Position numbers and translations under genes: made by a program. From assembly GCF_033446685.1 (NCBI RefSeq), contig NZ_JAWQLY010000002.1, forward strand, positions 429,884-493,883: a stretch of DNA of 64,000 bases, in the 5' to 3' direction. Shown here piece by piece: positions 49,818-61,491 of this stretch (its first letter is position 1; the number at the start of each line of letters is the position of its first letter). The DNA is from Modicisalibacter sp033446685 (GTDB taxonomy: Bacteria > Pseudomonadota > Gammaproteobacteria > Pseudomonadales > Halomonadaceae). The notes beneath the pieces are model-generated. The model had not been told where the DNA came from, ran no database searches, and saw only the letters and a list, made by a program, of their open reading frames with translations.

Positions 49818-49971
49818 CGTCATCCTCGTATCGGGCAATCGTCAACGGCCATGCTAGAATCGGCCGGATCCGGTGACTCGTAAAGTCCCACACTATAAAG
49901 CACACCGCCCCAGCGGGGACACCCCGCCGGCAAAACACCCCAGTCGACCCTCCACAGGCACCCAGCGAGCT

Positions 49972-50931
49972 ATGCCCGATATCCTGCAGCGTGACGAGCG
50001 CATTCCCGATTCAATGGTCGGTATCCGCCTGGACCAGGCCGCCGCGGAGCTGTTCGCGGACTTTTCCCGCGAGCGGCTCAAGGGCTGGATCAAGTCGGGC
50101 GCGCTGACCCTCGACGGGGCCACCGCCAAGCCCAAGGACAAGGTCTACGGCGGCGAGCGGCTGGTGCTGGAGGCGGTGCTCGAAGAGGAGGTGCGCTGGC
50201 AGCCGCAGGCGATCGAACTGGCCATCGTTCACGAGGACGACGACGTGCTGGTGATCGACAAGCCGGCCGGGCTGGTGGTGCATCCCGCCGCCGGCAATCC
50301 CGACGGTACCCTGCTCAACGCGCTGCTGCATCACTGCCCGGCGCTCGCCGCGATCCCCCGGGCGGGGATCGTTCACCGCCTCGACAAGGACACCACCGGG
50401 CTGATGGTCGTCGCCAAGACCCTGGCGGCGCAGACTTCGCTGGTCGGCCAGCTGCAGGCGCGCAGCGTCTCGCGCGAATACGCCGCGGTGGTCACCGGGG
50501 TGATGACCGCCGGCGGCACGGTCGATGCGCCGATCGGCCGTCATCCCAAGGACCGCAAGCGCCAGGCAGTCACCGAATCGGGCAAGCCGGCGGTGACCCA
50601 CTATCGAGTGGTCGAGCGCTTCCGCGGCCATAGCCACGTGCGTTGTCGGCTGGAAACCGGGCGTACCCACCAGATTCGCGTACACATGGCGCATCGCCGC
50701 TACCCGCTGGTCGGCGACGCTCTGTACGGTGGGCGACTGAAGCTACCGGCGGGGGCCAGCGAGGCGCTCAAGGAGCAGTTGCGCAGCTTTCCGCGTCAGG
50801 CACTGCACGCCCAAAAGCTGGCCTTCATCCATCCGGCGAGCGGCGAGTCGGTGAGCTTTCGCGCCGAGTTGCCCGACGATCTCTGGGTACTGCTGGATGG
50901 CCTGCGCGCCGATAGCGAGGAGCGAACATGA
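49972..50931 (+). CDS. rluD: 23S rRNA pseudouridine synthase RluD
   Basis: A 319-residue protein. The N-terminal S4 domain (about 10-75) begins GIRLDQAAAELFADFSRERLK. The catalytic domain follows with AGIVHRLDKDTTGLMVVAKT, which contains the catalytic Asp, then CRLETGRTHQIRVHMAHRRYPLVGD. It modifies helix 69 of 23S rRNA. The ATG at 49972 is chosen because homology starts there; 33 upstream codons are open but unlike the family. It overlaps pgeF (ATGA). Confidence 0.94.
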   Translation: MPDILQRDERIPDSMVGIRLDQAAAELFADFSRERLKGWIKSGALTLDGATAKPKDKVYGGERLVLEAVLEEEVRWQPQAIELAIVHEDDDVLVIDKPAGLVVHPAAGNPDGTLLNALLHHCPALAAIPRAGIVHRLDKDTTGLMVVAKTLAAQTSLVGQLQARSVSREYAAVVTGVMTAGGTVDAPIGRHPKDRKRQAVTESGKPAVTHYRVVERFRGHSHVRCRLETGRTHQIRVHMAHRRYPLVGDALYGGRLKLPAGASEALKEQLRSFPRQALHAQKLAFIHPASGESVSFRAELPDDLWVLLDGLRADSEERT

Positions 50932-51683
50932 GCGATCAACCCACGCTGCTGTTGCCCGACTGGCCGGCGCCGACCACCGTCGGTGCGCTGGTCACCACCC
51001 GTGAGAGCGGCCCCAGTCAGGGCCCCTTTGCGGCCTTCAATCCGGCGCTGCATGTCGGCGACGACCCGGCCACGGTGGCGCGTTGCCGGGCGTCGTTGAG
51101 CGAGCAGGTCGGCGATGCCCGGCCGTTGCTGTGGCTCGACCAGGTCCATGGCGCCGCGGTGGCGCAGGACTATCGGCCGAGTTACACCGAACAGCCGCCG
51201 CCGGCCGACGCGTCGGTGGCCTTCGACAACCGCCACGCCTGCGTGATCCTGACCGCCGACTGCCTGCCGGTGTTCTTCTGCGACTGGCGCGGCACCCGGG
51301 TAGGCCTGGCGCATGCCGGCTGGCGCAGCCTGGCCGGCGGCGTGCTCGAGGCCAGCGTCGCCGCACTGGGCTGTCCGCCCGACGAACTGATGGCCTGGCT
51401 GGGGCCGGCGATCTCCAACGCCCAGTTCGAAGTGGGCGGGGAGGTCCGCGAAGCCTTCGTCGCCGTGCAGCCCGCCGCCGAGAGCGCCTTCGAGCCCAGC
51501 CCCTACCGGCTCGGGCACTACATGGCCGATCTCTACAAGCTGGCGCGGCTGCGCCTCGAGCGGCTGGGGGTGGCGCACATCAGCGGCGGCCACTTCTGCA
51601 CCGCTTGCGAGGGGCGCTTCTACTCGCACCGCCGCGACGACGGGGTGACCGGGCGCATGGCCAGCATGATCTGGCTGCGCTGA
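50928..51683 (+). CDS. pgeF: YfiH/PgeF family polyphenol oxidase/purine nucleosidase-like protein
   Basis: A 251-residue protein of the Cu-oxidase_4 (YfiH) family: LLWLDQVHGAAVAQD (metal His), ADCLPVFFCDW, VGLAHAGWRSLAGGVLEA and GHFCTACEGRFYSHRRDD. PgeF in E. coli edits peptidoglycan precursors and other members cleave adenosine. The rluD-pgeF order is conserved. The start overlaps the rluD stop by 4 bp. Confidence 0.9.
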   Translation: MSDQPTLLLPDWPAPTTVGALVTTRESGPSQGPFAAFNPALHVGDDPATVARCRASLSEQVGDARPLLWLDQVHGAAVAQDYRPSYTEQPPPADASVAFDNRHACVILTADCLPVFFCDWRGTRVGLAHAGWRSLAGGVLEASVAALGCPPDELMAWLGPAISNAQFEVGGEVREAFVAVQPAAESAFEPSPYRLGHYMADLYKLARLRLERLGVAHISGGHFCTACEGRFYSHRRDDGVTGRMASMIWLR

Positions 51684-51708
51684 GCAGCAGCGTCGTTCCG
51701 ACCACGCG

Positions 51709-53364
51709 CTAGCCGGCGTGGTCGGTCGCCGGCTGGCGACTCGGCGCCGGCAGCGCCTCGGGATAGAGCGTGAGCAGCTTGCGCAGCACGCCATTGGTCC
51801 AGCCGAAACCATCCTGGGCGGGATATTCGCCGCCGCCGGCACGCTTGTCCTTGAGCACGTTGTACTTCTCGACCAGTTTACCCTCCTTGCGATAGCGCTC
51901 GACGTTGGTGGCGATCCAGCGTTCGGCGATCATCCGCGCCAGCCGGGTATTGCCGTAGTGGCGTAGCCCCTGGATGGCCAACCACTGCTGCGGCGCCCAG
52001 CCATTCGGTGAATCCCACTGCTGGCCGGTGTCGTTGAGCGTAGTGACCAGCCCGCCGGACTTGAGCAGCTTGTTCTCCAGGGTCTGAGCCACGGCGGCGG
52101 CCTGCTCGGCGTCGGCGATGCCGAAGAACAGCGGGTAGGCGGTGGCGGTGCTCAGCGTGCCGGTCAGCCGGCCCTCGCGCCATAGGTAGTCGCCGAAGGC
52201 GCCATCTGCATCGCTCCATAGCACGTCGCGGATCGCTCGCTTGCGTGCGGCGGCGCGCTCGCGGTAGTCCGCCGCTTGCCGGGGCTGGCCATCGAGGGCA
52301 TAGGCCGTGGCGAGCGTCTGTTCGAGATGGTAGAGCAGGCTGTTGAGGTCGACGGGGACGATCGAGGTGGTGCGGATGGTCGACAGTGTCTCGCCATCGG
52401 CCAGCCAGCGCGAGGAGAAGTCCCAGCCGCTTTCGGCGCCGGCGCGCAGATCGCGCCAGACCTGCTCCTTAGGGCGCGAAGCCGCTTCGGCGGTGGTCAG
52501 GTCCTCGCGGAACGATTCCTGGCGCGGCTTGGCGACGTCGTCCCAGTAGCGATTGAGCAGCGTGCCGTCATCGAGGCGTACCACGCGGCGATACGCCTGG
52601 CCGGGTTCGAGCGTCTCGCCGCCGGCCATCCAGAAATCGTACTCGGCCTGCATCGCGGGCAGGTAATGGCGATAGGCGTCGCTCCCGTCGATATCGGCGA
52701 CCAGGTCGACCATGCTGGCGAAGAACGGCGGCTGCGAGCGTGTCAGATAGTAGGTGCGGCTACCGTTGGGGATATGCCCGAAACGCTCGATCAGGAAGGC
52801 GAAGTTGTCGGTCATGTCGCGCACGCGCTGTTCCAGGCCGCTTTCGACCAGCCCGAGCATGGTGAAGTAGGAATCCCAGTAATAGATCTCGTTGAATCGC
52901 CCGCCCGGCACCACATAGGCGTTGGGCAACGCCAATCGCGACGACCAGCGGCTTTCAAGGGGCTGCGGTTGGCGAGTGAGGATCGGCCACAGCGCGTCGA
53001 TATGTGCGGTTACCGGCTGGCCGCTGGGCAGCGCGGCGTGGGTATTCCTGTCCGGATGGCTGAAGTGCGCTTCGACGAAGGCCTTGAGTGCGTCGTCGTC
53101 GAGGGGGGCGCCGTCGCGCTGCTGCCGATAGTCGGCGAGGATCGCCTCGGGCGAGGCGTCGGGAATCAGGTCGACGAAGGTCTTGCTGTCTTCGTAAATT
53201 TGGCGAATCTGGACCTGATAGAACAGTTCGCCCCAGAGTTCGTCGGGTGGCGCCGGCGTATCGCGCGGTGCCGCATGGAGGGCCAGTGACAGCAGGGTGA
53301 GCCAGGCGACCACCAGGGTCCTCAGCCAGGCGGGGTGGCGAGAGGTGCGTTGCTCCATGTTCAT
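51709..53364 (-). CDS. treA: periplasmic trehalase
   Basis: A 551-residue GH37 enzyme with a signal peptide ending LALHAA. The family signatures are YVVPGGRFNEIYYWDSYFTMLGL (near residue 155) and QQWDSPNGWAPQQWLAIQGL (near 480). It hydrolyses trehalose to glucose in the periplasm, useful for recovering an osmolyte after hypo-osmotic change. AAGGA precedes the ATG. It is divergent from clpB across 257 bp that hold an FNR-like box and the clpB promoter. Confidence 0.93.
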   Translation of the reverse strand: MNMEQRTSRHPAWLRTLVVAWLTLLSLALHAAPRDTPAPPDELWGELFYQVQIRQIYEDSKTFVDLIPDASPEAILADYRQQRDGAPLDDDALKAFVEAHFSHPDRNTHAALPSGQPVTAHIDALWPILTRQPQPLESRWSSRLALPNAYVVPGGRFNEIYYWDSYFTMLGLVESGLEQRVRDMTDNFAFLIERFGHIPNGSRTYYLTRSQPPFFASMVDLVADIDGSDAYRHYLPAMQAEYDFWMAGGETLEPGQAYRRVVRLDDGTLLNRYWDDVAKPRQESFREDLTTAEAASRPKEQVWRDLRAGAESGWDFSSRWLADGETLSTIRTTSIVPVDLNSLLYHLEQTLATAYALDGQPRQAADYRERAAARKRAIRDVLWSDADGAFGDYLWREGRLTGTLSTATAYPLFFGIADAEQAAAVAQTLENKLLKSGGLVTTLNDTGQQWDSPNGWAPQQWLAIQGLRHYGNTRLARMIAERWIATNVERYRKEGKLVEKYNVLKDKRAGGGEYPAQDGFGWTNGVLRKLLTLYPEALPAPSRQPATDHAG

Positions 53365-53480
53365 CGCGACGTCCTTGTTGTTGTGAAATCCAGTTGGGCA
53401 ATCCGGCTCTGGTGCATCCGCGTGGCTATCGGCGTTGCGTCGGACCTCGTGCGGACGCTGCCTTCAAGGTATGCAGCCGC

Positions 53481-53494
53481 TTGACGTTGATCAA
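53481..53494. promoter_or_regulatory. candidate FNR/Anr box, treA/clpB intergenic region
   Basis: TTGACGTTGATCAA matches the TTGAY-N4-RTCAA pattern and shares CTTGAC..TGATCAAG with the box at 19695-19708. It is nearer treA, so it may act on treA and not on clpB. Confidence 0.4.
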
Positions 53495-53521
53495 GTCGTA
53501 CGGCAATTCGCCGGGCCGCGA

Positions 53522-53549
53522 CTTGAAAGCGCCCCAACACACCTCCATT
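53522..53549 (+). promoter_or_regulatory. sigma-32 (RpoH) promoter of clpB
   Basis: CTTGAAA (53522-53528), a 14-bp spacer and CTCCATT (53543-53549) match the heat-shock consensus CTTGAAA-N14-CCCCATnT with one or two changes. It lies about 73 bp before the clpB start, as expected for this chaperone. Confidence 0.8.
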
Positions 53550-53621
53550 GATAGTGTCAAACATAGCGACAATGGGCCCACGGCGCGTCCGACCGCGCCG
53601 CCGCCCCGATGGAGGATTTCG

Positions 53622-56213
<2,592 letters not shown>

Positions 56214-56234
56214 GCGTTCTGTTGTGATGGAATA

Positions 56235-56260
56235 CAGAAGCCCGCCTTATGGCGGGCTTC
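56235..56260. terminator. terminator between clpB and the sugar porter
   Basis: AGAAGCCCGCC (56235-56245), a TTAT loop and GGCGGGCTTCT (56250-56260) form an 11-bp stem between convergent genes. The T-run is short. Confidence 0.75.
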
Positions 56261-56295
56261 TCATTTATCCGTTGCGAGACGGGAAGAGCGTGCTC

Positions 56296-57633
56296 TCAGG
56301 CTTGCGCCTTGCCGGTCAGGCGTTGCTGGATCCCCTCCAGCGATACCCCCTTGGTCTCGGGCATCAGCCAGGCCACGAACACGACCTGCAGGACCATCAT
56401 CACCGCGAAGAAGGCGAACACCGGGCCGCCATCGAAGGCGCCCAGCACCCAGGGGGTGACCAGGGTGATCGCCGCGGCGAAGAACCAGTGGGTGAAGCTG
56501 CCTAGCGACTGGCCGCGGGCGCGTTCGCGGTTGGGGAATATCTCCGAGATGAATACCCAGATCACGGTGCCCTGGCTGATGCCGTGAGCGGCCACGAACA
56601 GGCACAGTTGCAGGGGAATCAGCGCGCCACCCAGATCATTGGTGAAGAAGGCGTGCGAGATGATCGACAGCGAGATCAGATAGCCCGCCGAGCCGATGTA
56701 CATCAGCGTGCGGCGGCCCAGCTTGTCGATCAGGGCGATGCCCAGCATGGTGAACAGCACCATGATCAACCCGATGCCGGCGGTCGACAGCAGCGCCGCG
56801 TTGCTGCCCAGCTCGGCGGCCTCGAGGATGCGGGGTGCGTAATACAGCACGAAATTGATGCCAGTGAACTGGTTGAAGAAGGCCATCAAAAACGCCAGCA
56901 GGATGGGCAGCCGGTAGCGCTTCGAGAAGAAGCGGCTGTGCGAGCGCTGGTCGCGTTCGTCGGCGGCGCGGATCTCGGCGATCTGCCGGCCGGTATCGGC
57001 TCGGGGATCGATTTGCTGCAGGACATCGGCGGCGCCGGCGTCGTCGTTGCGGTTGAGGATCAGCCAGCGCGGGCTGCGCGGCACCAAAAAGACCAGCAGG
57101 GTATAGACCAGCGCGGGCAGGGCCTCGATACCCACCATCCAGCGCCAGGCGTCGGCATCCAGCAGGGCGCCGAGCGCGGCGTTGGAGACGTAGGCCATGA
57201 AAATCCCGAACACCACGTTGAACTGGTACAGCGCCACCAACTGGCCACGGCGCTCGGCGGGGGCGATCTCGGAGATATACGCGGGGGCGGCGACGGTCGA
57301 CATGCCCACCCCGAGGCCACCGATCAGTCGAAAGGCCGAGAACCACATGGGGTCGGCGGCCAGTGCCGAGCCCACGGCCGACACCAGATACAGCACGCCG
57401 ATGATCAGCAGCGTGGGGCGGCGCCCCAGCCGGTCGGTCGGCCAGTTGCCGAAGATCGCCCCGATCACCGTTCCCCACAGCGCCATCGACATGATGAACA
57501 GGCCATGTTGCAGGTCGCTGAGGCCCCAGAGCTCCTGGATAGGTTTGTCCGCGCCGGAAATGACGGCGGTATCGAAGCCGAACAGGAAACCGGCCATGGC
57601 CACGAAGAGCGACCATTTCAAAATCTTGGACAT
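56296..57633 (-). CDS. MFS sugar porter
   Basis: A 445-residue permease with 12 helices of the sugar porter subfamily: GFLFGFDTAVISGA in helix 1, the loop 2-3 motif DRLGRRPTLL, the PESPR-like VPRSPRWL after helix 6, and the QFTGINFVLYYAPRI motif in helix 7. It is probably a sugar:H+ symporter for a hexose or pentose. No kinase or isomerase gene lies next to it to identify the sugar. A palindromic operator candidate lies 78 bp upstream (57711-57727). Confidence 0.88.
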   Translation of the reverse strand: MSKILKWSLFVAMAGFLFGFDTAVISGADKPIQELWGLSDLQHGLFIMSMALWGTVIGAIFGNWPTDRLGRRPTLLIIGVLYLVSAVGSALAADPMWFSAFRLIGGLGVGMSTVAAPAYISEIAPAERRGQLVALYQFNVVFGIFMAYVSNAALGALLDADAWRWMVGIEALPALVYTLLVFLVPRSPRWLILNRNDDAGAADVLQQIDPRADTGRQIAEIRAADERDQRSHSRFFSKRYRLPILLAFLMAFFNQFTGINFVLYYAPRILEAAELGSNAALLSTAGIGLIMVLFTMLGIALIDKLGRRTLMYIGSAGYLISLSIISHAFFTNDLGGALIPLQLCLFVAAHGISQGTVIWVFISEIFPNRERARGQSLGSFTHWFFAAAITLVTPWVLGAFDGGPVFAFFAVMMVLQVVFVAWLMPETKGVSLEGIQQRLTGKAQA

Positions 57634-58144
57634 GATGACGCTCTCCGTTCGTCGAAATAGCGATCCTTGGCTTTATCAGCCCAGATGAATCGAGTCAGCG
57701 GGCCCCAGTACAGCATTTAAGATGCTGGAATGACTACTCGCCGGGGTTTCAACTTTAGTCGCACCTGGCGATTGCCGCTCCCTTGTGGCGCGTCTCTCGG
57801 CCGGCTTACGGTTGACAGCCCCGTGAGGCTATTGGAATCTTGTTCGTTCCTGATTTATGGACGTGGCATCAACGGGCGATCCCCGAGCGCTGCGTGATGG
57901 GTAGGCTGTAGGGCCTTTACCCGCCTTAAACGGATTTCCGGGCGCGGGCTAACCGCCTGGCCTGGCCCAACCCCCGACGCGGCGATCCGTCGCGATGAAG
58001 AGTGCAGGCCCCATCCGGGCCGAACAACGCCAGGGTTTGGCATCAGGTGCCGGGTTGACCGGCAGCGGCATACCGCCGCACTCGACTTTCGCGACCCATG
58101 CCGGGCCGCGAGACCGCACTCGAGACCTCTAGGGGAGAAACACA
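57634..58144. other. 511-bp divergent intergenic region, sugar porter/ilvI
   Basis: It holds the palindrome at 57711-57727 and a TTGACA at 57812-57817 with only a poor -10 match 17 bp on. The ilvI leader is long and GC-rich. No Ile/Val/Leu-rich leader peptide was found, so classical attenuation is not supported. No gene is seen. Confidence 0.5.
57711..57727. promoter_or_regulatory. 17-bp palindrome upstream of the sugar porter
   Basis: CAGCAT-TTAAG-ATGCTG is a perfect inverted repeat (6-bp arms, 5-bp centre) 78 bp before the sugar porter start. It is a plausible operator; the regulator is unknown. Confidence 0.4.
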
Positions 58145-59869
58145 GTGGAATTGCTTTCCGGCGCCGATATGATCGCCCGCTTCCTGCAGGATGAGGGCGT
58201 TGAATATATCTATGGCTATCCGGGTGGCGCAGCGCTGCATATCTACGATGCGCTGTTCCGCCAGGATGCCGTCAAACACATCCTCGTTCGTCACGAACAG
58301 GGCGCGACCCACGCCGCCGACGGCTATGCGCGGGCCTCGGGCAAGCCGGGCACGGTGCTGGTCACCTCCGGCCCGGGGGCTACCAATGCCGTGACGGGGA
58401 TCGCCACCGCCTACATGGACTCGATCCCGATGGTGGTGCTGTGCGGCCAGGTCGCCAGCCACCTGATCGGCGAGGACGCCTTCCAGGAAACCGACATCGT
58501 CGGCGTGACCCGACCGATCGTGAAGCACAGCTTCACGATCAAGCACCCGTCGGAAATCCCCACGGTGCTGAAGAAGGCCTATTACCTGGCCTCGTCGGGG
58601 CGTCCCGGGCCGGTGGTCATCGATATTCCCAAGGACATGACCGCGCCCACCGAGCGCTACGAGTACGTCTATCCCAAGAAGGTCAAGCTGCGCTCCTACA
58701 ACCCGGTGACGCGCGGCCACACCGGCCAGATCAAGAAGGCCGTGGAGATGATGCTCAAGGCGCGTCGTCCGGTGTTCTATACCGGCGGCGGGGTGATCAC
58801 CGGGCGTGCCAGCGAGGCGCTGACCGATCTGGTCCAGCGACTGGGCTACCCGATCACCACCACCCTGATGGGGATCGGCGCCTATCCGCAGAGCGACCGT
58901 CAATCACTCGGCTGGCTGGGCATGCACGGCTCGTTTGAATCGAACATGGCGATGCATCACGCCGACCTGATCGTCGCCGTCGGCGCGCGCTTCGACGACC
59001 GGGTGACCAACAACACCTCGAAATTCTGCCCCACCGCCAAGATCGTGCATGTCGATATCGACCCCAGCTCGATCTCCAAGACGGTGCGTGCCGACGTGCC
59101 GATCGTCGGCCCGGCGGGGAGCGTGATCAACGAGATGATCAGCCTGGTGCAGGGCCGCGAGCCGGCCAATCCCGAGGCGCTCGAGGAGTGGTGGCAGAAG
59201 ATCGACGGCTGGCGCGACGAGCGTCGCGGCAAGCTGTTCGATCCGGCCGCTGCGGACGAACTGCTCAAGCCGCAGACGGTGATCGAGGCGATCTGCCGGG
59301 CGACGCGCGGCGAGGCCTTCGTGACCACCGACGTCGGTCAGCACCAGATGTTCGCCGCGCAGTACTACAAGTTCGACAAGCCCAACCGCTTCATCACCTC
59401 GGGCGGGCTGGGCACCATGGGCTTCGGCTTTCCCGCGGCGATGGGCGTCAAGCAGAGCTACCCGGACGACGATGTGGTGTGCATCACCGGCGAGGGCAGC
59501 TTCCAGATGATGATGCAGGAGCTGTCGACCTGTAAGCAGTACGGGATCGGCGTCAAGATCGTCAATCTCAACAACGGATCGCTGGGCATGGTCCGCCAAT
59601 GGCAGGATCTGAACTACAAGTCGCGCCATGCGCACTCCTACATGGAGTCGTTGCCCGACTTCCAGCAGCTGATCGGCGCCTACGGCTTCACCGCAATCAA
59701 GGTGGAGCGTCAGGAGGATCTCGAGCCGGCGCTCGAGCGGGCCTTCGCCGACAAGGATGAACTGGTGTTCCTCGACGTCTACGTCGACCCGCGCGAGCAC
59801 GTCTATCCGATGCATGTGCCCCTGGGCTCCATGCGCGACATGCTGCTTTCGAAGACGGAGCGGACCTGA
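58145..59869 (+). CDS. ilvI: acetolactate synthase large subunit
   Basis: A 574-residue ThDP enzyme: GYPGGAALHIYDAL with LVRHEQGATHAADGYARASG (cofactor Glu), GPGATNAVTGIATAYMDSIP, and the C-terminal ThDP motif beginning ITGEGSFQMMMQELSTC and ending LNNGSLGMVRQWQ. It forms acetolactate and acetohydroxybutyrate for Val, Leu and Ile. The start is GTG after GGGGAG. It is coupled to ilvH (TGATG overlap). The symbol ilvI is used because it pairs with ilvH; ilvB would also be acceptable. Confidence 0.95.
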   Translation: MELLSGADMIARFLQDEGVEYIYGYPGGAALHIYDALFRQDAVKHILVRHEQGATHAADGYARASGKPGTVLVTSGPGATNAVTGIATAYMDSIPMVVLCGQVASHLIGEDAFQETDIVGVTRPIVKHSFTIKHPSEIPTVLKKAYYLASSGRPGPVVIDIPKDMTAPTERYEYVYPKKVKLRSYNPVTRGHTGQIKKAVEMMLKARRPVFYTGGGVITGRASEALTDLVQRLGYPITTTLMGIGAYPQSDRQSLGWLGMHGSFESNMAMHHADLIVAVGARFDDRVTNNTSKFCPTAKIVHVDIDPSSISKTVRADVPIVGPAGSVINEMISLVQGREPANPEALEEWWQKIDGWRDERRGKLFDPAAADELLKPQTVIEAICRATRGEAFVTTDVGQHQMFAAQYYKFDKPNRFITSGGLGTMGFGFPAAMGVKQSYPDDDVVCITGEGSFQMMMQELSTCKQYGIGVKIVNLNNGSLGMVRQWQDLNYKSRHAHSYMESLPDFQQLIGAYGFTAIKVERQEDLEPALERAFADKDELVFLDVYVDPREHVYPMHVPLGSMRDMLLSKTERT

Positions 59870-60360
59870 TGCGCCATATCATCTCGATCCTGATGGAAAA
59901 CGAACCCGGCGCCCTGTCACGCGTGGTGGGGCTGTTCTCGCAGCGTAACTTCAACATCGAATCGCTGAACGTGGCGCCGACCGACGATGCCACCTTGTCG
60001 CGGCTGACCGTGACCACGGTGGGCGACGACCGGGTGATCGAGCAGATCACCAAGCACCTCAACAAGCTGATCGACGTGGTCAAGCTGGTCGACCTGACCG
60101 AGGGCAATCACATCGAGCGCGAACTGATGCTGGTCAAGGTCAAGGCGCTGGGCGCGGCGCGCGACGAGGTCAAGCGCACCGCGGATATCTTCCGCGCGCA
60201 GGTCGTCGACGTCACGCCGAGCGTGTACACCGTGCAGATCACCGGCGATGCCGGCAAGCTGGATGCTTTCCTGCAGGCGATGGCGCCGATCGGCATCCTC
60301 GAGGTGGCGCGTACCGGGGTATCGGGAATCTCCCGCGGCGACAAGGTGCTGAGCCTCTGA
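59869..60360 (+). CDS. ilvH: acetolactate synthase small regulatory subunit
   Basis: A 163-residue protein with an N-terminal ACT domain (MRHIISILMENEPGALSRVVGLFSQRNFNIESL) and a C-terminal regulatory domain. The ACT domain binds valine for feedback inhibition and activates the large subunit. Length and motifs fit IlvH. It is followed by the terminator at 60383-60406. Confidence 0.96.
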   Translation: MRHIISILMENEPGALSRVVGLFSQRNFNIESLNVAPTDDATLSRLTVTTVGDDRVIEQITKHLNKLIDVVKLVDLTEGNHIERELMLVKVKALGAARDEVKRTADIFRAQVVDVTPSVYTVQITGDAGKLDAFLQAMAPIGILEVARTGVSGISRGDKVLSL

Positions 60361-60382
60361 GGCCAGCCGCCGCGTCGCCCAG

Positions 60383-60406
60383 GCCGCTCTTCGGAGCGGC
60401 TTTTTT
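60383..60406 (+). terminator. rho-independent terminator after ilvH
   Basis: GCCGCTC (60383-60389), a TTCG tetraloop and GAGCGGC (60394-60400), followed by six T. Confidence 0.9.
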
Positions 60407-60428
60407 GTGCGCGGCCGCAGCGTTCGGT

Positions 60429-61334
60429 TCAGGCGTCGGCCGGGCGGGGCGTCTCGGCTACCTGCGTCCACAGCGCGCGGATCAGCGGGTTGCGCAGCTT
60501 CTTTTCGAGCACGCAGAGTCCCACGTCGTAAGGCGCGAGCCGGGGGCTGACCTCGAGCGTCCGCACGCGATCTGCCAGCGGGCTATTGTCGAGCACGATC
60601 TGCGGCACCACGCCGATGCCGAAGCCCAGCCCGACCATGCTGACGATCGCCTCGTTGCCGGCCACCTGGGCGTAGATGCGCGGCTTGACGCCGAGGCTAC
60701 GAAACCAGGCGTCGGTGCGCTCGCGGGCCAGCCCCGATTCCGAGAGGATCATCGGCGTGTCGGCCCAGGCCGCGGCCAGCGGCGGCTGGCTCTCCGCCGG
60801 CAGCCAGTCCGCGGCCTCGTGGGGGGCGATGAACACCAGCGGCGAAGTGGCGATCGGCTTGAAGGCGAGCTGGGCCGGCAGCGTCTCGGGGCGCGCGCTG
60901 ATCGCCATGTCCTCGTCGCCGCCCAGGATGCGGGCGATGGCATCGGCCGGGTCGCCGGTGTGCAGCTTGAGTTCGATGCGCGGATGACGCAGGCGGAACT
61001 CGCTGAGCAATTCGTAGAGAAAGCTGTAGCTCGCCGTTACCGAGCAGTAGATGCTGATCTCGCCGGCCAGCTCGCCGGCTTCCTCCATCAGAGTCTGGCG
61101 CAGCGCCGCCCACTGCTCGAGGGCCTCTCGCGCATATTGCTGGAATAGCCTACCTTCGCGAGTCAGGTAGGCGGTGCGGTTGTCGCGCTCGACCAGTCGC
61201 ACGCCGAGGCTGGCCTCGAGCTGGCGCAGGCTGCGACTGAGGGTCGAGGGGCTGACGTGGCAGGCGTCGCTGGCGCGACCGAAGTGCAGCGTTTCGGCGA
61301 GCGCCAGGAAGTGGCGTAGCGGGCGTTGGTCCAT
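60429..61334 (-). CDS. ilvY: LysR-type activator IlvY
   Basis: A 301-residue LTTR. The winged HTH begins LRHFLALAETLHFGRASDACHVSPSTLSRSLRQLEASLG; the effector domain follows. It is divergent from ilvC by 157 bp, the classic IlvY-ilvC arrangement, and activates ilvC with acetolactate or acetohydroxybutyrate as inducer. The sequence QRPLRHFLALAETLHFGRAS is typical of IlvY. Confidence 0.92.
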   Translation of the reverse strand: MDQRPLRHFLALAETLHFGRASDACHVSPSTLSRSLRQLEASLGVRLVERDNRTAYLTREGRLFQQYAREALEQWAALRQTLMEEAGELAGEISIYCSVTASYSFLYELLSEFRLRHPRIELKLHTGDPADAIARILGGDEDMAISARPETLPAQLAFKPIATSPLVFIAPHEAADWLPAESQPPLAAAWADTPMILSESGLARERTDAWFRSLGVKPRIYAQVAGNEAIVSMVGLGFGIGVVPQIVLDNSPLADRVRTLEVSPRLAPYDVGLCVLEKKLRNPLIRALWTQVAETPRPADA

Positions 61335-61363
61335 ATTGGCATTTCACTTCGTGAATCGTGGTA

Positions 61364-61387
61364 TTGCAAATATAGCGTTTTACGCAA
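61364..61387. promoter_or_regulatory. candidate IlvY operator
   Basis: TTGC (61364-61367) and GCAA (61384-61387) bracket an AT-rich 16-bp core in the ilvY-ilvC intergenic region. A second dyad TTCACTTCGTGAA lies at 61343-61355, close to the ilvY start. The site fits LTTR TTGC-N-GCAA binding. Confidence 0.5.
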
Positions 61388-61491
61388 CGTAATGTCTGCC
61401 GTATCGTACCCTCAATGCTCGACCACGCCGCGCTAGACGGCGGGCCATCAACGCTGACACGACCACTATCCAACGAATTCCGGAGTACCCT

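Noticed and set aside
57845..57910. Possible leader peptide for ilvI attenuation
   Set aside because: A short frame exists but lacks runs of Ile, Val or Leu codons, and no terminator/antiterminator pair was found.
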